Source: an uncultured Albidovulum sp. (GTDB lineage Bacteria; Pseudomonadota; Alphaproteobacteria; Rhodobacterales; Rhodobacteraceae). From it: a stretch of DNA of 64,000 nt. The DNA lies in assembly GCA_913064775.1 (NCBI GenBank), contig CAJYAD010000016.1, positions 1-64,000 of the forward strand, given 5' to 3'. Under the pieces are notes generated by a model. That model worked only from the letters and a program-made list of their open reading frames with translations. It was not told the origin of the DNA and searched no databases. Position 1 is the first letter of the stretch; every line of letters begins with the position of its first letter. The position numbers were made by a program, and so were the translations under genes. This document shows, one piece after another, positions 10,035 through 17,908 of this stretch.

Positions 10035-11225
10035 ATGGACGGCATGGGCGACACGGCGGAACAGATCGACGCGCTGGTGATCGGCGCGGGCCCCGCGGGG
10101 CTGATGGCGGCGGAAGAGCTGGCCGGTGCCGGCCGCCGCGTCGTGGTGGCCGAGGCGATGCCCAGCCCCGGGCGCAAGCTTCTGATGGCCGGCAAGTCGG
10201 GGCTGAACCTGACCAAGGACGAACCCATCGCCCCCTTCCTGTCCGCTTACGCCGAGGCCCGGGATTGGCTGGCGCCGATGCTGACCGGCTTCGGCCCGGC
10301 CCAGGTCTCGGACTGGGCCGAGGGGCTGGGGCAAAGCCTGTTCGTGGGCTCTTCGGGGCGGGTGTTTCCCAAGGCGATGAAGGCCTCGCCGCTGTTGCGC
10401 GCCTGGCTTGGGCGGCTTCATGGGCTGGGGGTCACGCTGCGCCTGCGCTGGCGCTGGACCGGCTTCGAGGACGGCGCGCTTGTCTTCGCGACGCCCGAAG
10501 GCCCGCGGCGGCTGGCGCCCGGGGTCACCGTGCTGGCGCTGGGCGGCGCCAGCTGGTCGCGGCTGGGATCGGATGGCGGCTGGGCGCCGCATCTAGCGGC
10601 GCGGGGGGTGCAGATCGCGCCCTTCCGGCCCGCGAACATGGGCTTCCGCGTCGCCTGGTCGGACCATATGCGCGCGCATTTCGGCCAGCCGGTGAAGGGC
10701 GTGGCGCTGATGGCGGGGGGCCAGTCCCTGCGCGCCGAATTCGTGATCTCGGCCCGCGGGGTCGAGGGCGGCGGGATCTATGCGCTGTCGCGGCTGCTGC
10801 GCGAGGGCGCGCCGCTGACGCTGGATCTGGCACCCGACCGGGACCTCGCGGCGCTGGCGGCGAAACTGGCCGGACGCGGCAAGGAAAGCCTGACGAACCG
10901 GCTGCGCAAGGCGGGGCTGTCGCCGGTGCTGATCGCGCTGGCGCAGGAGGTGGCGCGCCCCCTGCCCCGCGACCCGGCCGAGCTGGCGGCGCGGCTGAAG
11001 GCGCTGCCGCTGCCGCTGGCCGGGCCCAATCCGCTGGACGAGGCGATCTCGGTCGCGGGCGGGATCGGTCACGCCGCCCTGACTGACCGGCTAGAGCTGC
11101 GCGCCCTGCCCGGCGTTTTCGCCGCCGGCGAGATGCTGGATTGGGAGGCCCCCACCGGCGGCTATCTGCTGACCGCCTGTCTGGCCACCGGCCGCTGGGC
11201 CGGGCGCGCGGCGGCGGGGCGGTGA
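10035..11225 (+). CDS. TIGR03862-type flavoprotein (HI0933 family)
   Basis: A 396-residue NAD(P)/FAD-dependent oxidoreductase-like protein. The N-terminal FAD-binding loop 'GAGPAG' is at residues 17-22, and 'GRKLLMAGKSGLNLTKDEP' is the HI0933 family signature. 'SVAGGIGHAALTDRLELR' and 'GEMLDWEAPTGGYLLTACLA' form the C-terminal FAD-contact segment. The biochemical substrate of this family is unknown. It appears monocistronic, between the pnp terminator and a convergent HIT gene. A second ATG at 10044 would shorten it by three residues. Confidence 0.85.
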   Translation: MDGMGDTAEQIDALVIGAGPAGLMAAEELAGAGRRVVVAEAMPSPGRKLLMAGKSGLNLTKDEPIAPFLSAYAEARDWLAPMLTGFGPAQVSDWAEGLGQSLFVGSSGRVFPKAMKASPLLRAWLGRLHGLGVTLRLRWRWTGFEDGALVFATPEGPRRLAPGVTVLALGGASWSRLGSDGGWAPHLAARGVQIAPFRPANMGFRVAWSDHMRAHFGQPVKGVALMAGGQSLRAEFVISARGVEGGGIYALSRLLREGAPLTLDLAPDRDLAALAAKLAGRGKESLTNRLRKAGLSPVLIALAQEVARPLPRDPAELAARLKALPLPLAGPNPLDEAISVAGGIGHAALTDRLELRALPGVFAAGEMLDWEAPTGGYLLTACLATGRWAGRAAAGR

Positions 11226-11256
11226 CGGAGGGGCGTTGACGGAGGGGCGTTGACGG
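11224..11256. repeat. 14-base tandem duplication at the flavoprotein stop
   Basis: The unit GACGGAGGGGCGTT occurs twice in tandem (11224-11237 and 11238-11251) plus a partial third copy, starting at the flavoprotein stop codon and filling the gap to the convergent HIT gene. It looks like a simple replication-slippage duplication. Confidence 0.8.
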
Positions 11257-11257
11257 C

Positions 11258-11638
11258 TTACTCTGGCTTCGGCAGCATCCGCCCCAGCCGCTGCCCGCCC
11301 AGAATATGGACGTGCAGATGCGGCACCTCCTGCACGCCATGGGCGCCCGCGTTGGAAATCGCGCGAAAGCCCTGTCCCTGATCCAGGGTCACGCCGGTCA
11401 TCTCGCAGACGCGGCCGATGGTGCGGGTGAAATCGACGATCTCGGCGTCCGAGGCCTCTCGGGCGAAATGGTCGTAGCTGACATAGGCGCCCTTGGGGAT
11501 CACCAGCACATGCACCGGCGCCTGCGGGCCGATATCGTGGAAGGCCAGGCTGTGCTCGGTTTCCAGCACGGTCTTGTTGGGGATCTCGCCGCGCAGGATC
11601 TTGGCGAAAACGTTCTGGTCGTCGTAGCTGTAGGGCAT
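11258..11638 (-). CDS. HIT family nucleotide-binding protein
   Basis: A 126-residue histidine-triad protein of the HinT type, a purine nucleoside phosphoramidase/hydrolase. The catalytic triad 'HLHVHILGG' is at residues 107-115, and the N-terminal 'VFAKILRGEIP' is typical. The ATG at 11638 (the second of two adjacent ATGs) is preferred because of a GAGG ribosome-binding site. It starts 8 bases after the stop of the upstream glycosyltransferase gene on the same strand, so the two are probably co-transcribed. Confidence 0.93.
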   Translation of the reverse strand: MPYSYDDQNVFAKILRGEIPNKTVLETEHSLAFHDIGPQAPVHVLVIPKGAYVSYDHFAREASDAEIVDFTRTIGRVCEMTGVTLDQGQGFRAISNAGAHGVQEVPHLHVHILGGQRLGRMLPKPE

Positions 11639-11645
11639 CATTTCC

Positions 11646-13223
11646 TCAATCGGCAAAGAGGTCCGGGGTGGCCGCGATCTCTTGCGCCTGCGCCTCGGGG
11701 ACGTCAAGGAAAGCGGTAAGAGACGCGGTATTCTCGGCCACCGAAGCACGTTCGCGCAGCCGATGGAAGCCCGTGAAACCGGCATCGCGGATGCGGTCGC
11801 TTTCGAACTTCACGTCATAGCGGATCGTCGGCAACAGCAGGGTCAGCGTGTCCGGCGGCGTGTGGTCCCCGGCCAGCCCGATGCGCCGGACGTGGCCGAT
11901 CAGATAGCGATCCGTCAGATCGCACTGGACCTCGAGCAGGCGGGTGGTGGCGTGGTCGGAATAGAAATCCTGCATCAGATCCAGATTCGCGGTATCCATG
12001 CACAGGATCAGCTTGTCGGTCCCGTAATAGTCGAACAGCATCCGCACCAGCGCCCGGCGGTGGCGGGTGCGTTTCTCCAACGTCGTCTCCAGCCCGCCCA
12101 GATCGGGCAGCGGCGTGTCCTCTTCGTTGAAGAGATAGTCGATCGCGGGCAGGCCGGTGGCCTGGCGCATCCGCTCGACCAGACGTTTGGCCACATGCCA
12201 TTTCTTGCTGGTCACGATCATCAACTCGCGTTCGCGGCCCAGACTGGTCTCGGTCTCCCAGAAGCGGGGGGCGAAGCGGCGCCCGACGCGGCCGCGGCCG
12301 GTGAGAAATTCGAACAACCGCCGCCCCTCGTTCGAGGTCGGGAAGGTCACGCCCGTGGTCGCGTAAAGCCGGCCGAGCCGCGCCTTCATCTCTGTCGCGT
12401 CGGCCGAGATCTTGCGCGCGAACAGGTAATCCTGCGCCAGAAGCAGATCGAAATGGTCGTTGTAGAAGGTCACCGGCATGCCGTAATCGGTGAACAGCAG
12501 GAAGGTCAGGGTGCGGCTCTGGATCTGGTCCTCGGGGATCAGATGGCGCACGAGGGTCTGGAAGAAGGTCTCATCCGGGATCCATGTGGTGCGAAAAAAG
12601 CGCAGCACATCGGGGCGATCGCGCAGGAAGGTCAGGATCTCTTCGATCGTGTTGCGGCGCAGGCACCACCACTGGCTGCCGATCTGCACCTGGATGTCGT
12701 CCGGGATCCGGCGCTTCAGCCCCAGCCACCGCTGCGCCCGCAGCGCCCAATAGAACAGCCGCTTGTGCTTTCGCTCATTCAGGTAGTGGCGATAGGTCAG
12801 CCGGTCCTCCTTCAGCCCGGTCTTGATCCAGTCCGAGGTGAAGAAATCGACGCTTTCGATATAGTCCACATCCGCGCCATCAAGGAAGTCATGCGCGTAT
12901 TCGGCCGATTTGATGACCATGCAATCGCCCGACAGCATGTAGAAATGAGAGGCGTCGGGGAAGGCTTCGATCGCCGCCTCGATCGTGTTCAGCGTCGCCT
13001 GGACCAGGCTCCATTCGCCCCAGCCGCAACGCACCCGCTGGCGCGCGAAGGTGATGCTGGGATTGCCCTTCAGCGCGGCGCGGATGCTGGCGTAATCCTG
13101 TCTGGAGGCGCGGGCGTCGAAATGGATCGCCATGCAATCGCCAGCCGCCGTCAGCCGTTCGGCCTGGGCGATGACCCCGCCGGGATCCTTGTGGCACAGC
13201 AATATGAAGGCGATCTTCGACAT
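11646..13223 (-). CDS. Core-2/I-branching-type glycosyltransferase with DUF5928 C-terminal domain
   Basis: A 525-residue protein. The N-terminal half (about 1-270) matches the Core-2/I-branching beta-1,6-N-acetylglucosaminyltransferase family: 'KIAFILLCHKDP', 'AIHFDARAS', 'FYMLSGDCMVIKS', 'GSQWWCLRRNTIEEIL' and 'TTWIPDETFFQTL'. The C-terminal half (about 290-525) corresponds to the DUF5928 region found fused to these enzymes in Rhodobacterales. It probably adds a sugar to a surface glycan; donor and acceptor are unknown. The start at 13223 gives the family N-terminus. A sulfotransferase gene diverges from it across an A/T-rich gap. Confidence 0.85.
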   Translation of the reverse strand: MSKIAFILLCHKDPGGVIAQAERLTAAGDCMAIHFDARASRQDYASIRAALKGNPSITFARQRVRCGWGEWSLVQATLNTIEAAIEAFPDASHFYMLSGDCMVIKSAEYAHDFLDGADVDYIESVDFFTSDWIKTGLKEDRLTYRHYLNERKHKRLFYWALRAQRWLGLKRRIPDDIQVQIGSQWWCLRRNTIEEILTFLRDRPDVLRFFRTTWIPDETFFQTLVRHLIPEDQIQSRTLTFLLFTDYGMPVTFYNDHFDLLLAQDYLFARKISADATEMKARLGRLYATTGVTFPTSNEGRRLFEFLTGRGRVGRRFAPRFWETETSLGRERELMIVTSKKWHVAKRLVERMRQATGLPAIDYLFNEEDTPLPDLGGLETTLEKRTRHRRALVRMLFDYYGTDKLILCMDTANLDLMQDFYSDHATTRLLEVQCDLTDRYLIGHVRRIGLAGDHTPPDTLTLLLPTIRYDVKFESDRIRDAGFTGFHRLRERASVAENTASLTAFLDVPEAQAQEIAATPDLFAD

Positions 13224-13409
13224 CGCGGTGATCCTGCCCCTCGTCCTTGCCCGGCCCAAGGTCGATCCGGTGCCGACCTCCTGCCTCATTCTTTCCCTAA
13301 AATAGCTGCATCAATTGTTGAAATGACAGGACTTGTTTGATTTTTTGTGGGGAATTGTCCGGGGGCTTGCCCTAGGCAGCCCGAGCAGGGCCAGTGGAGG
13401 CAGAAGAGC
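13224..13409. promoter_or_regulatory. A/T-rich divergent promoter region, glycosyltransferase/sulfotransferase
   Basis: The 186 bases between the two divergent starts contain an unusually A/T-rich core at about 13295-13350 (including 'CTAAAATAGC', 'ATCAATTGTTGAAATGACA' and a TTTTTT tract), in sharp contrast to the flanking genes. This suggests a shared, possibly regulated or silenced promoter region. I could not assign exact -35/-10 elements. Confidence 0.5.
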
Positions 13410-14228
13410 ATGGGATTTCCGGGAACCTGGATGACCGAAAGCGAAAGCGTCGTCTACCGGGTGGTGCCGAAATGCGCCTGCTCGTCGATCGGGCAGATCC
13501 TGTATTATTCGGATCACGGGACATTCTTCGATGGCGACATCCACGATTCCACCGAAGGCCTGCACAAATGGGCGCAGGAACACAGCCAGCCGCTGATCGA
13601 GGCCAATGTGCAGGCGCATAAATCCTATGCCTTCACCTGCGTGCGCAACCCCTACACGCGGATCCTGTCGTCCTTCTTCGACAAGATCTGCGGCATCCAG
13701 CGCAACGGCAAGCGCTACCGCGGCAAGCTGGTGCCGATGCTGGTGCAGAAATACGGCATCGAGGTCGGCGACCCCGAGACCGGCTTCGAATTCGACCAGG
13801 TCGCCAGCTTCCGCCGCTTCCTGCTGTTCGCGCGCGACACGATCCGTTGGCGCAAACCGATGGAGCCCGACATCCACTGGTCGGCGATGTCGGGGCATAT
13901 CTCGACCTTCATCGCCAATGGCGGGCGCTACGACCACATCTTCTTCACCGAGAAGTTCGACGAGGGGATGCAGGTCGTGCTCGACCATATCGAGACGCCG
14001 GTGAAGGTGGATCTGTCCGCAGTGCCGCGGTTCAACGAAAGCGAGGGCCACGGGCCGAAGCGCATCCACCCGGTCGAGGCCTATTTCGACGATCTCTCGA
14101 TGCATCTGGTGCGCGAGATCTACAAGCGCGACTTCGATCTGTTCAAATATGATTTCGACAATCCGGGCAACAAGATGCCGCTCGCCGAGGTCGATCTGGA
14201 CGAGGTTCACGCCAAGCTGGGCAATTGA
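13410..14228 (+). CDS. Sulfotransferase family 2 protein
   Basis: A 272-residue protein of the carbohydrate (HNK-1-like) sulfotransferase family, which transfers sulfate from PAPS to sugars. The 5'-phosphosulfate-binding motif appears as 'PKCACSSIG' at residues 20-28, and the 3'-phosphate motif region as 'FTCVRNPYTRILSSFFDKI' near 73-91. No signal peptide is visible. The ATG at 13410 has GGAGG at 13396-13400. It is divergent from the glycosyltransferase gene; together they suggest synthesis of a sulfated surface glycan, which is an inference. Confidence 0.88.
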   Translation: MGFPGTWMTESESVVYRVVPKCACSSIGQILYYSDHGTFFDGDIHDSTEGLHKWAQEHSQPLIEANVQAHKSYAFTCVRNPYTRILSSFFDKICGIQRNGKRYRGKLVPMLVQKYGIEVGDPETGFEFDQVASFRRFLLFARDTIRWRKPMEPDIHWSAMSGHISTFIANGGRYDHIFFTEKFDEGMQVVLDHIETPVKVDLSAVPRFNESEGHGPKRIHPVEAYFDDLSMHLVREIYKRDFDLFKYDFDNPGNKMPLAEVDLDEVHAKLGN

Positions 14229-14252
14229 CGCGCGGGTCCGCGACTGGCGGGA

Positions 14253-15497
14253 TCAGCCGTTGAAGGCCAGGTCGCGAAAACCCTGGAACAGGCGGCGCAT
14301 GGCCGGGGGCTTGTAGGGAAAGGTTTCCGGGTCATCCATGTCATGGACGATCAGGGCGGTGTCGATCTCGAACACCAGAAGCTGGCCATCGGCGGTTTCG
14401 GCGCAGTCGAGGCCCCAGTAATCCAGCCCCACCCGCGCCTGCATCGCGGCAAAAGCCCCGGCGTGGCGCCGGGCGAAACCGGTCGCGTCGTCGAAGCTTT
14501 CGAACCAGCTCTGCTCGGCCTCGCGCCGGTCGGTATTGCCGGACATCGCCGCCGACAGGTAATGCACGATCCAATGCTCCGACAGCGCCAGATGCACCGG
14601 ATAGGGCCGCCCGCCGATCAGCACGACCCGGGCCTTGGCATAGAGACCATTCGGCCCGGCATACTCGACAAAGGGGGCAAGGTAGAATGCCTCGGCGTCG
14701 TTCACGGAAAGGATCGCGCCCAGGTGGAGGTGGTCGAGAACCTGCTCCATCCCCTCGCCCGCATGGGTGCCCACCGGGCGCAGCACCAGCGGCCAGCGCA
14801 GCCCCGGATGCAGCCCTTCCAGCGGCGCGCCCGCCGCCACCTGCGCCAGCGCGGCACGGTCGGCACGCAGGGTCGGCGGGCATAGAACGCCCGGGATGTC
14901 GGCCAGCAGCCGCGAGACCCCGTCGCGCGTCAGCCCCGCGATTCGCGCGGGATTGCCGTTCAGCACCCGCCCGCCATAGGACGGCATCAGCCCATCAAGC
15001 CGCGCCAGAGTCGCGCGGTGGGCCGGCGCCTCGGCCACCCCCATCAGCACCGCGTCATGCGGCGGCAGATCGGCCAGGCTATCGGTGGTTTCGTCGACAT
15101 GGTGGGTCACCAGCGTCACGTCCGACCCCGACAGCAGGAAATCGACCGGCGTGTTGGACATGAAATCCCCGGGCGTCACCAGCGTCAGAAGGCGCGGGCC
15201 AGAGCCGTCGCCATGCGCGGTGGCAAAGGTCCGGCACAGCGCCACCGCCTCGGCGCGCAGGGCGGCGGCCTCTTCGCTGCGGCCATGGCTTTGCAGGATG
15301 GTGGCCAGATCCATCATCGCGGCGGCATCGGTGGGATCGGCATCGAGCCGTGCGATCACACGGTCGAACAGCGGCTGCAGATCCTTGCCCTCGAAAACGA
15401 AACGCGCGATCGCGGCCATGCCCAGGGTCAGCGGCTCTGGCTGGTGCGGCCCGGCCTCTGTCGTGATGCTCGCCGTATCGCCCTTGTCGCCCCGCAT
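14253..15497 (-). CDS. ATP-grasp domain protein with TPR-like N-terminus
   Basis: A 414-residue protein. Residues about 25-95 look like a short tetratricopeptide-type helical segment ('ADPTDAAAMMDLATILQSHG'). The rest matches an uncharacterised ATP-grasp family: 'LRPVGTHAGEGM' in the nucleotide-binding position (Arg where many ATP-grasp enzymes have Lys), 'YAKARVVLIGGRPYPVHL', and the magnesium-ligand segment 'GLDYWGLDCAET...VFEIDTALIVHDMDD'. Such enzymes form amide or peptide bonds from acyl-phosphates; the substrate here is unknown. Start 15497 has an AGAGGAAG ribosome-binding site. It is convergent with the sulfotransferase gene. Confidence 0.75.
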   Translation of the reverse strand: MRGDKGDTASITTEAGPHQPEPLTLGMAAIARFVFEGKDLQPLFDRVIARLDADPTDAAAMMDLATILQSHGRSEEAAALRAEAVALCRTFATAHGDGSGPRLLTLVTPGDFMSNTPVDFLLSGSDVTLVTHHVDETTDSLADLPPHDAVLMGVAEAPAHRATLARLDGLMPSYGGRVLNGNPARIAGLTRDGVSRLLADIPGVLCPPTLRADRAALAQVAAGAPLEGLHPGLRWPLVLRPVGTHAGEGMEQVLDHLHLGAILSVNDAEAFYLAPFVEYAGPNGLYAKARVVLIGGRPYPVHLALSEHWIVHYLSAAMSGNTDRREAEQSWFESFDDATGFARRHAGAFAAMQARVGLDYWGLDCAETADGQLLVFEIDTALIVHDMDDPETFPYKPPAMRRLFQGFRDLAFNG

Positions 15498-15556
15498 CGC
15501 GCCGCTTCCTCTTGTCCCGATATCCCGGGCGACAGTTTAGAAGCCGGCGCGGCGAA

Positions 15557-15574
15557 CGTCTTGCCCAAAAGCAA
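15557..15574. promoter_or_regulatory. Inverted repeat upstream of the ATP-grasp gene
   Basis: TCTTGC and GCAAGA form a perfect 6-base inverted repeat separated by CCAAAA, 60-77 bases upstream of the ATP-grasp start and 34 bases upstream of a small ORF on the other strand. It could be an operator or a short hairpin; the regulator is unknown. Confidence 0.3.
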
Positions 15575-15607
15575 GATCCGGGTCGCAAATCCGTGAGGAG
15601 GCGCCAC

Positions 15608-15760
15608 ATGACGCTGAAGGACCGATGCTGCGCTGATCGCGGTCAGATGCGGGATCGACGGCGGCAGGGCTGGGGGCTTCTGCGGCAAACCGGTCCCACA
15701 GCGCGCCCCGCCCTCCCTACGAAGGGTTCGTGCCGTCAAACCGGGGGATCAAACGGCTAG
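15608..15760 (+). CDS. Possible small ORF, 50 residues, divergent from the ATP-grasp gene
   Basis: An ATG at 15608 sits behind a strong GAGGAGG ribosome-binding site and opens a 50-codon frame to the TAG at 15758-15760. The peptide is basic and begins 'MTLKDRCCADRGQMRDRRRQ'. Codon use is less G/C-biased than its neighbours, and its stop overlaps the stop of the convergent DUF6455 gene, so it may not be a gene. Its only support is the ribosome-binding site and position; I do not recognise the product. Confidence 0.25.
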   Translation: MTLKDRCCADRGQMRDRRRQGWGLLRQTGPTARPALPTKGSCRQTGGSNG

Positions 15761-16020
15761 GTCGCGGCAAGCGCCGATAGAAGCGCGCGGTTGCGGCAAT
15801 ATGCGGGTGGCGCCACCGGGCCGGGCGCTGCGGCCCGGTCGTCCAGCCAATGGCGGCATTCCTCGGCATGGTCGCAACCCGCACAGCGCAGCACCGCGTC
15901 GCGCAGGGCCTCGGCGCGCAGATTGCCCGCCCAGATCGCGGCCCCCAGATCGGCCCCCACGGCCTTCGACATCCGGTTCACCAGATCCGCGTGTCGATCC
16001 ATCCTTGCAAGCGTACTCAT
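15757..16020 (-). CDS. DUF6455 family protein
   Basis: An 87-residue protein of the DUF6455 family, common in Rhodobacterales. The conserved cysteines are visible in 'LRCAGCDHAEECRHWLDD' and 'AYCRNRALL', a CxxC-x4-C-like arrangement plus a late Cys that suggests metal or cluster binding. The function is unknown. The start at 16020 gives 'MSTLARMDRHADLVNRMS'; a start six codons later (MDRHADL) is also possible. Confidence 0.8.
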   Translation of the reverse strand: MSTLARMDRHADLVNRMSKAVGADLGAAIWAGNLRAEALRDAVLRCAGCDHAEECRHWLDDRAAAPGPVAPPAYCRNRALLSALAAT

Positions 16021-16169
16021 CCATGCCTCCCTGATCAGGCGGACGACGACGGCCGCCCCCCAGCGCACCATCCTGCCGGACCGGGACGATCGCACCATGA
16101 CGCAGATCAAGCCGGGGACCCAGATCAAGTCGGGCTTGCAGGCGGCGCCGGCTGCGCTATCCTGAAATC

Positions 16170-16400
16170 ATGTTCAGCATCGAGCACGAATTCGACGCCA
16201 CCGTGGTCACCCTCGTCGATGAGGGGGCACCGAATTTGCAGGAAGACGTGGTCCTGAACGCCTTCGACGATTGCGTGACGATCACCCAATACGACGCCCG
16301 AAGCGATGCCGAGGTCACGATCACCCTGTCGATGACCCAGGTCTCTGACCTTGCCGCGGCCCTGAACCTGCCCGAAGGCATCTACCGCCGCAAACCCTGA
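16170..16400 (+). CDS. Conserved hypothetical protein, 76 residues
   Basis: A small acidic protein beginning 'MFSIEHEFDATVVTLVDEG' and ending 'LNLPEGIYRRKP'. The frame is fully used with strong G/C third-position bias, which supports it being coding. No membrane segment, signal or metal motif is visible. I do not recognise a domain and assign no function. It lies between DUF6455 (divergent) and a convergent DUF167 gene. Confidence 0.7.
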   Translation: MFSIEHEFDATVVTLVDEGAPNLQEDVVLNAFDDCVTITQYDARSDAEVTITLSMTQVSDLAAALNLPEGIYRRKP

Positions 16401-16424
16401 CAGCGGGCGTGCCCCGACACCGCG

Positions 16425-16682
16425 TCAGTCCAGCCGGAAGACCTTGTCGCGCGCCGTGGCGCCGCGCAGCAGCACCAGCCGCGTCTTCGCCACCCCCAGG
16501 GCCTTGGCCAGCAGCTTCTGCACCGCCGCCGTGGCCTTGCCTCCTTCGGGCACCGCCGTCACCGCCACCCGGATCGAGCCGTCCTCGGCCAGAAGCACCG
16601 CGTTGCGCGATGCCCGCGGCGTCACCCGCACCGCGATCTCGGCGCCCGGGGCTGCAAGGTGGCTCAGATTCGGCAGCGACAT
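16425..16682 (-). CDS. DUF167 (YggU-type) family protein
   Basis: An 85-residue protein of the DUF167 family. Family segments are 'IAVRVTPRASRNAV', 'VAVTAVPEGGKATAAVQKLL' and 'RLVLLRGATARDKVFRL'. The biochemical function is unknown. The ATG at 16682 is preferred over a TTG two codons upstream. It is convergent with the 76-residue gene and divergent from the deacetylase gene. Confidence 0.9.
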   Translation of the reverse strand: MSLPNLSHLAAPGAEIAVRVTPRASRNAVLLAEDGSIRVAVTAVPEGGKATAAVQKLLAKALGVAKTRLVLLRGATARDKVFRLD

Positions 16683-16759
16683 GCTCAACTTTCGCAGGTT
16701 ACCTCTGGCCTCCGGCTTAGTCCCTTCCTAACCTCGGCGCAAATACCGGGGAGGACAGG

Positions 16760-17860
16760 ATGACCACCGCATTCTATTGGGACGAGCGCTGTTTCTGGCA
16801 CAGTGGCGGGCATTACGCGCTGACGGTGCCGGCGGGCGGGCTGGTGCAGCCGATGCCCGACGGCCTGCCCGAAAGCCCCGAGACCAAGCGCCGCCTGAAG
16901 AACCTGCTGGAGGTGTCGGGGCTGATCCGCGACCTCGACAGCCGCACCGCCCCCGGCGCGACGATGGAAGAGCTGGGCCGCATCCACCCCGCTGAATTCC
17001 TGCGCAAGTTCAAGGAGCTGTCCGATTCCGGCGGCGGCGAACTAGGCCTGCGCACCCCCTTCGGCCGCGGCGGATACGAGATCGCGGCGCTGTCGGCGGG
17101 GCTGGCGCGGGCGGCGCTGTCCGACGTGCTGCGCGGCGGCGCGACCAACGCCTATGCGCTGTCGCGTCCGCCGGGGCATCATTGCCTGCCGGAATATCCC
17201 AACGGCTTCTGCCTGCTGGCCAATATCGCCATCGCCATCGAGGCCGCCCAGGCCGAGGGCCTGTGCGAACGCATCGCCGTCGTCGATTGGGACGTGCACC
17301 ACGGCAACGGCACCGAGGCGATCTTCTACGACCGGCCCGACGTGCTGACCATTTCGCTGCATCAGGAACACAACTATCCGCTGGACACAGGCGATGCCGA
17401 GGATCAGGGCGCCGGCGCCGGGCACGGCGCGAACATCAACATCCCGCTGCCCCCCGGCACCGGGCACACCGGCTATCTGGAAGTGATGGAGCGGATCGTG
17501 CAGCCGGCGCTGGCGCTTTACCGGCCCGATGCGATCATCGTGGCCTGCGGCTATGATTCCGCCGCGGTCGATCCGCTGGGCCGGATGCTGACCACCGCCG
17601 ACACCTTCCGCCAGATGACCCGGATGATGATGGAAAGTGCCGCCGACCTTTGCGGCGGCCGCCTCGTGCTGGTGCATGAGGGCGGCTACTCGGAGATGTA
17701 CGTGCCCTTCTGCGGCCATGCCGTGCTGGAGGAGCTGTCGGGCAGCGCCATCCACGCCCCCGATCCGCTTGCCGAAACCCTGGCCGCGCGCCAGCCGGGG
17801 CCGCGTTTCGATCACTGGCTGAGCACCCAGATCGCCGAGCTGGAGGATTTCTTCCTCTAG
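16760..17860 (+). CDS. Class II histone deacetylase-like amidohydrolase
   Basis: A 366-residue zinc-dependent deacetylase of the arginase/deacetylase fold. Catalytic and metal-binding segments are 'RPPGHHCLPE' near 136-145, 'DWDVHHGNGTEA' near 176-187 (Asp/His zinc ligands) and 'GYDSAAVDPLGRM' near 264-276; 'HEGGYSEMYVPF' near the C-terminus is also conserved. Bacterial members remove acetyl groups from polyamines or other small amines; the true substrate is unknown. It follows a GAGGACAG ribosome-binding site. It faces a catabolic operon on the other strand, so it may release an amine substrate for it, but that is speculative. Confidence 0.88.
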   Translation: MTTAFYWDERCFWHSGGHYALTVPAGGLVQPMPDGLPESPETKRRLKNLLEVSGLIRDLDSRTAPGATMEELGRIHPAEFLRKFKELSDSGGGELGLRTPFGRGGYEIAALSAGLARAALSDVLRGGATNAYALSRPPGHHCLPEYPNGFCLLANIAIAIEAAQAEGLCERIAVVDWDVHHGNGTEAIFYDRPDVLTISLHQEHNYPLDTGDAEDQGAGAGHGANINIPLPPGTGHTGYLEVMERIVQPALALYRPDAIIVACGYDSAAVDPLGRMLTTADTFRQMTRMMMESAADLCGGRLVLVHEGGYSEMYVPFCGHAVLEELSGSAIHAPDPLAETLAARQPGPRFDHWLSTQIAELEDFFL

Positions 17861-17908
17861 CCCCCCGGATGGGCCGACCGGGCGGGCGCAGGGGCCGGGT
17901 GGCCTTCG

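Noticed and set aside
11682..13340. 552-codon open frame antisense to the glycosyltransferase gene
   Set aside because: A mirror frame typical of GC-rich DNA: composition biased to Arg/Gln/Gly/His, no family motif, and the opposite strand holds clear glycosyltransferase motifs.
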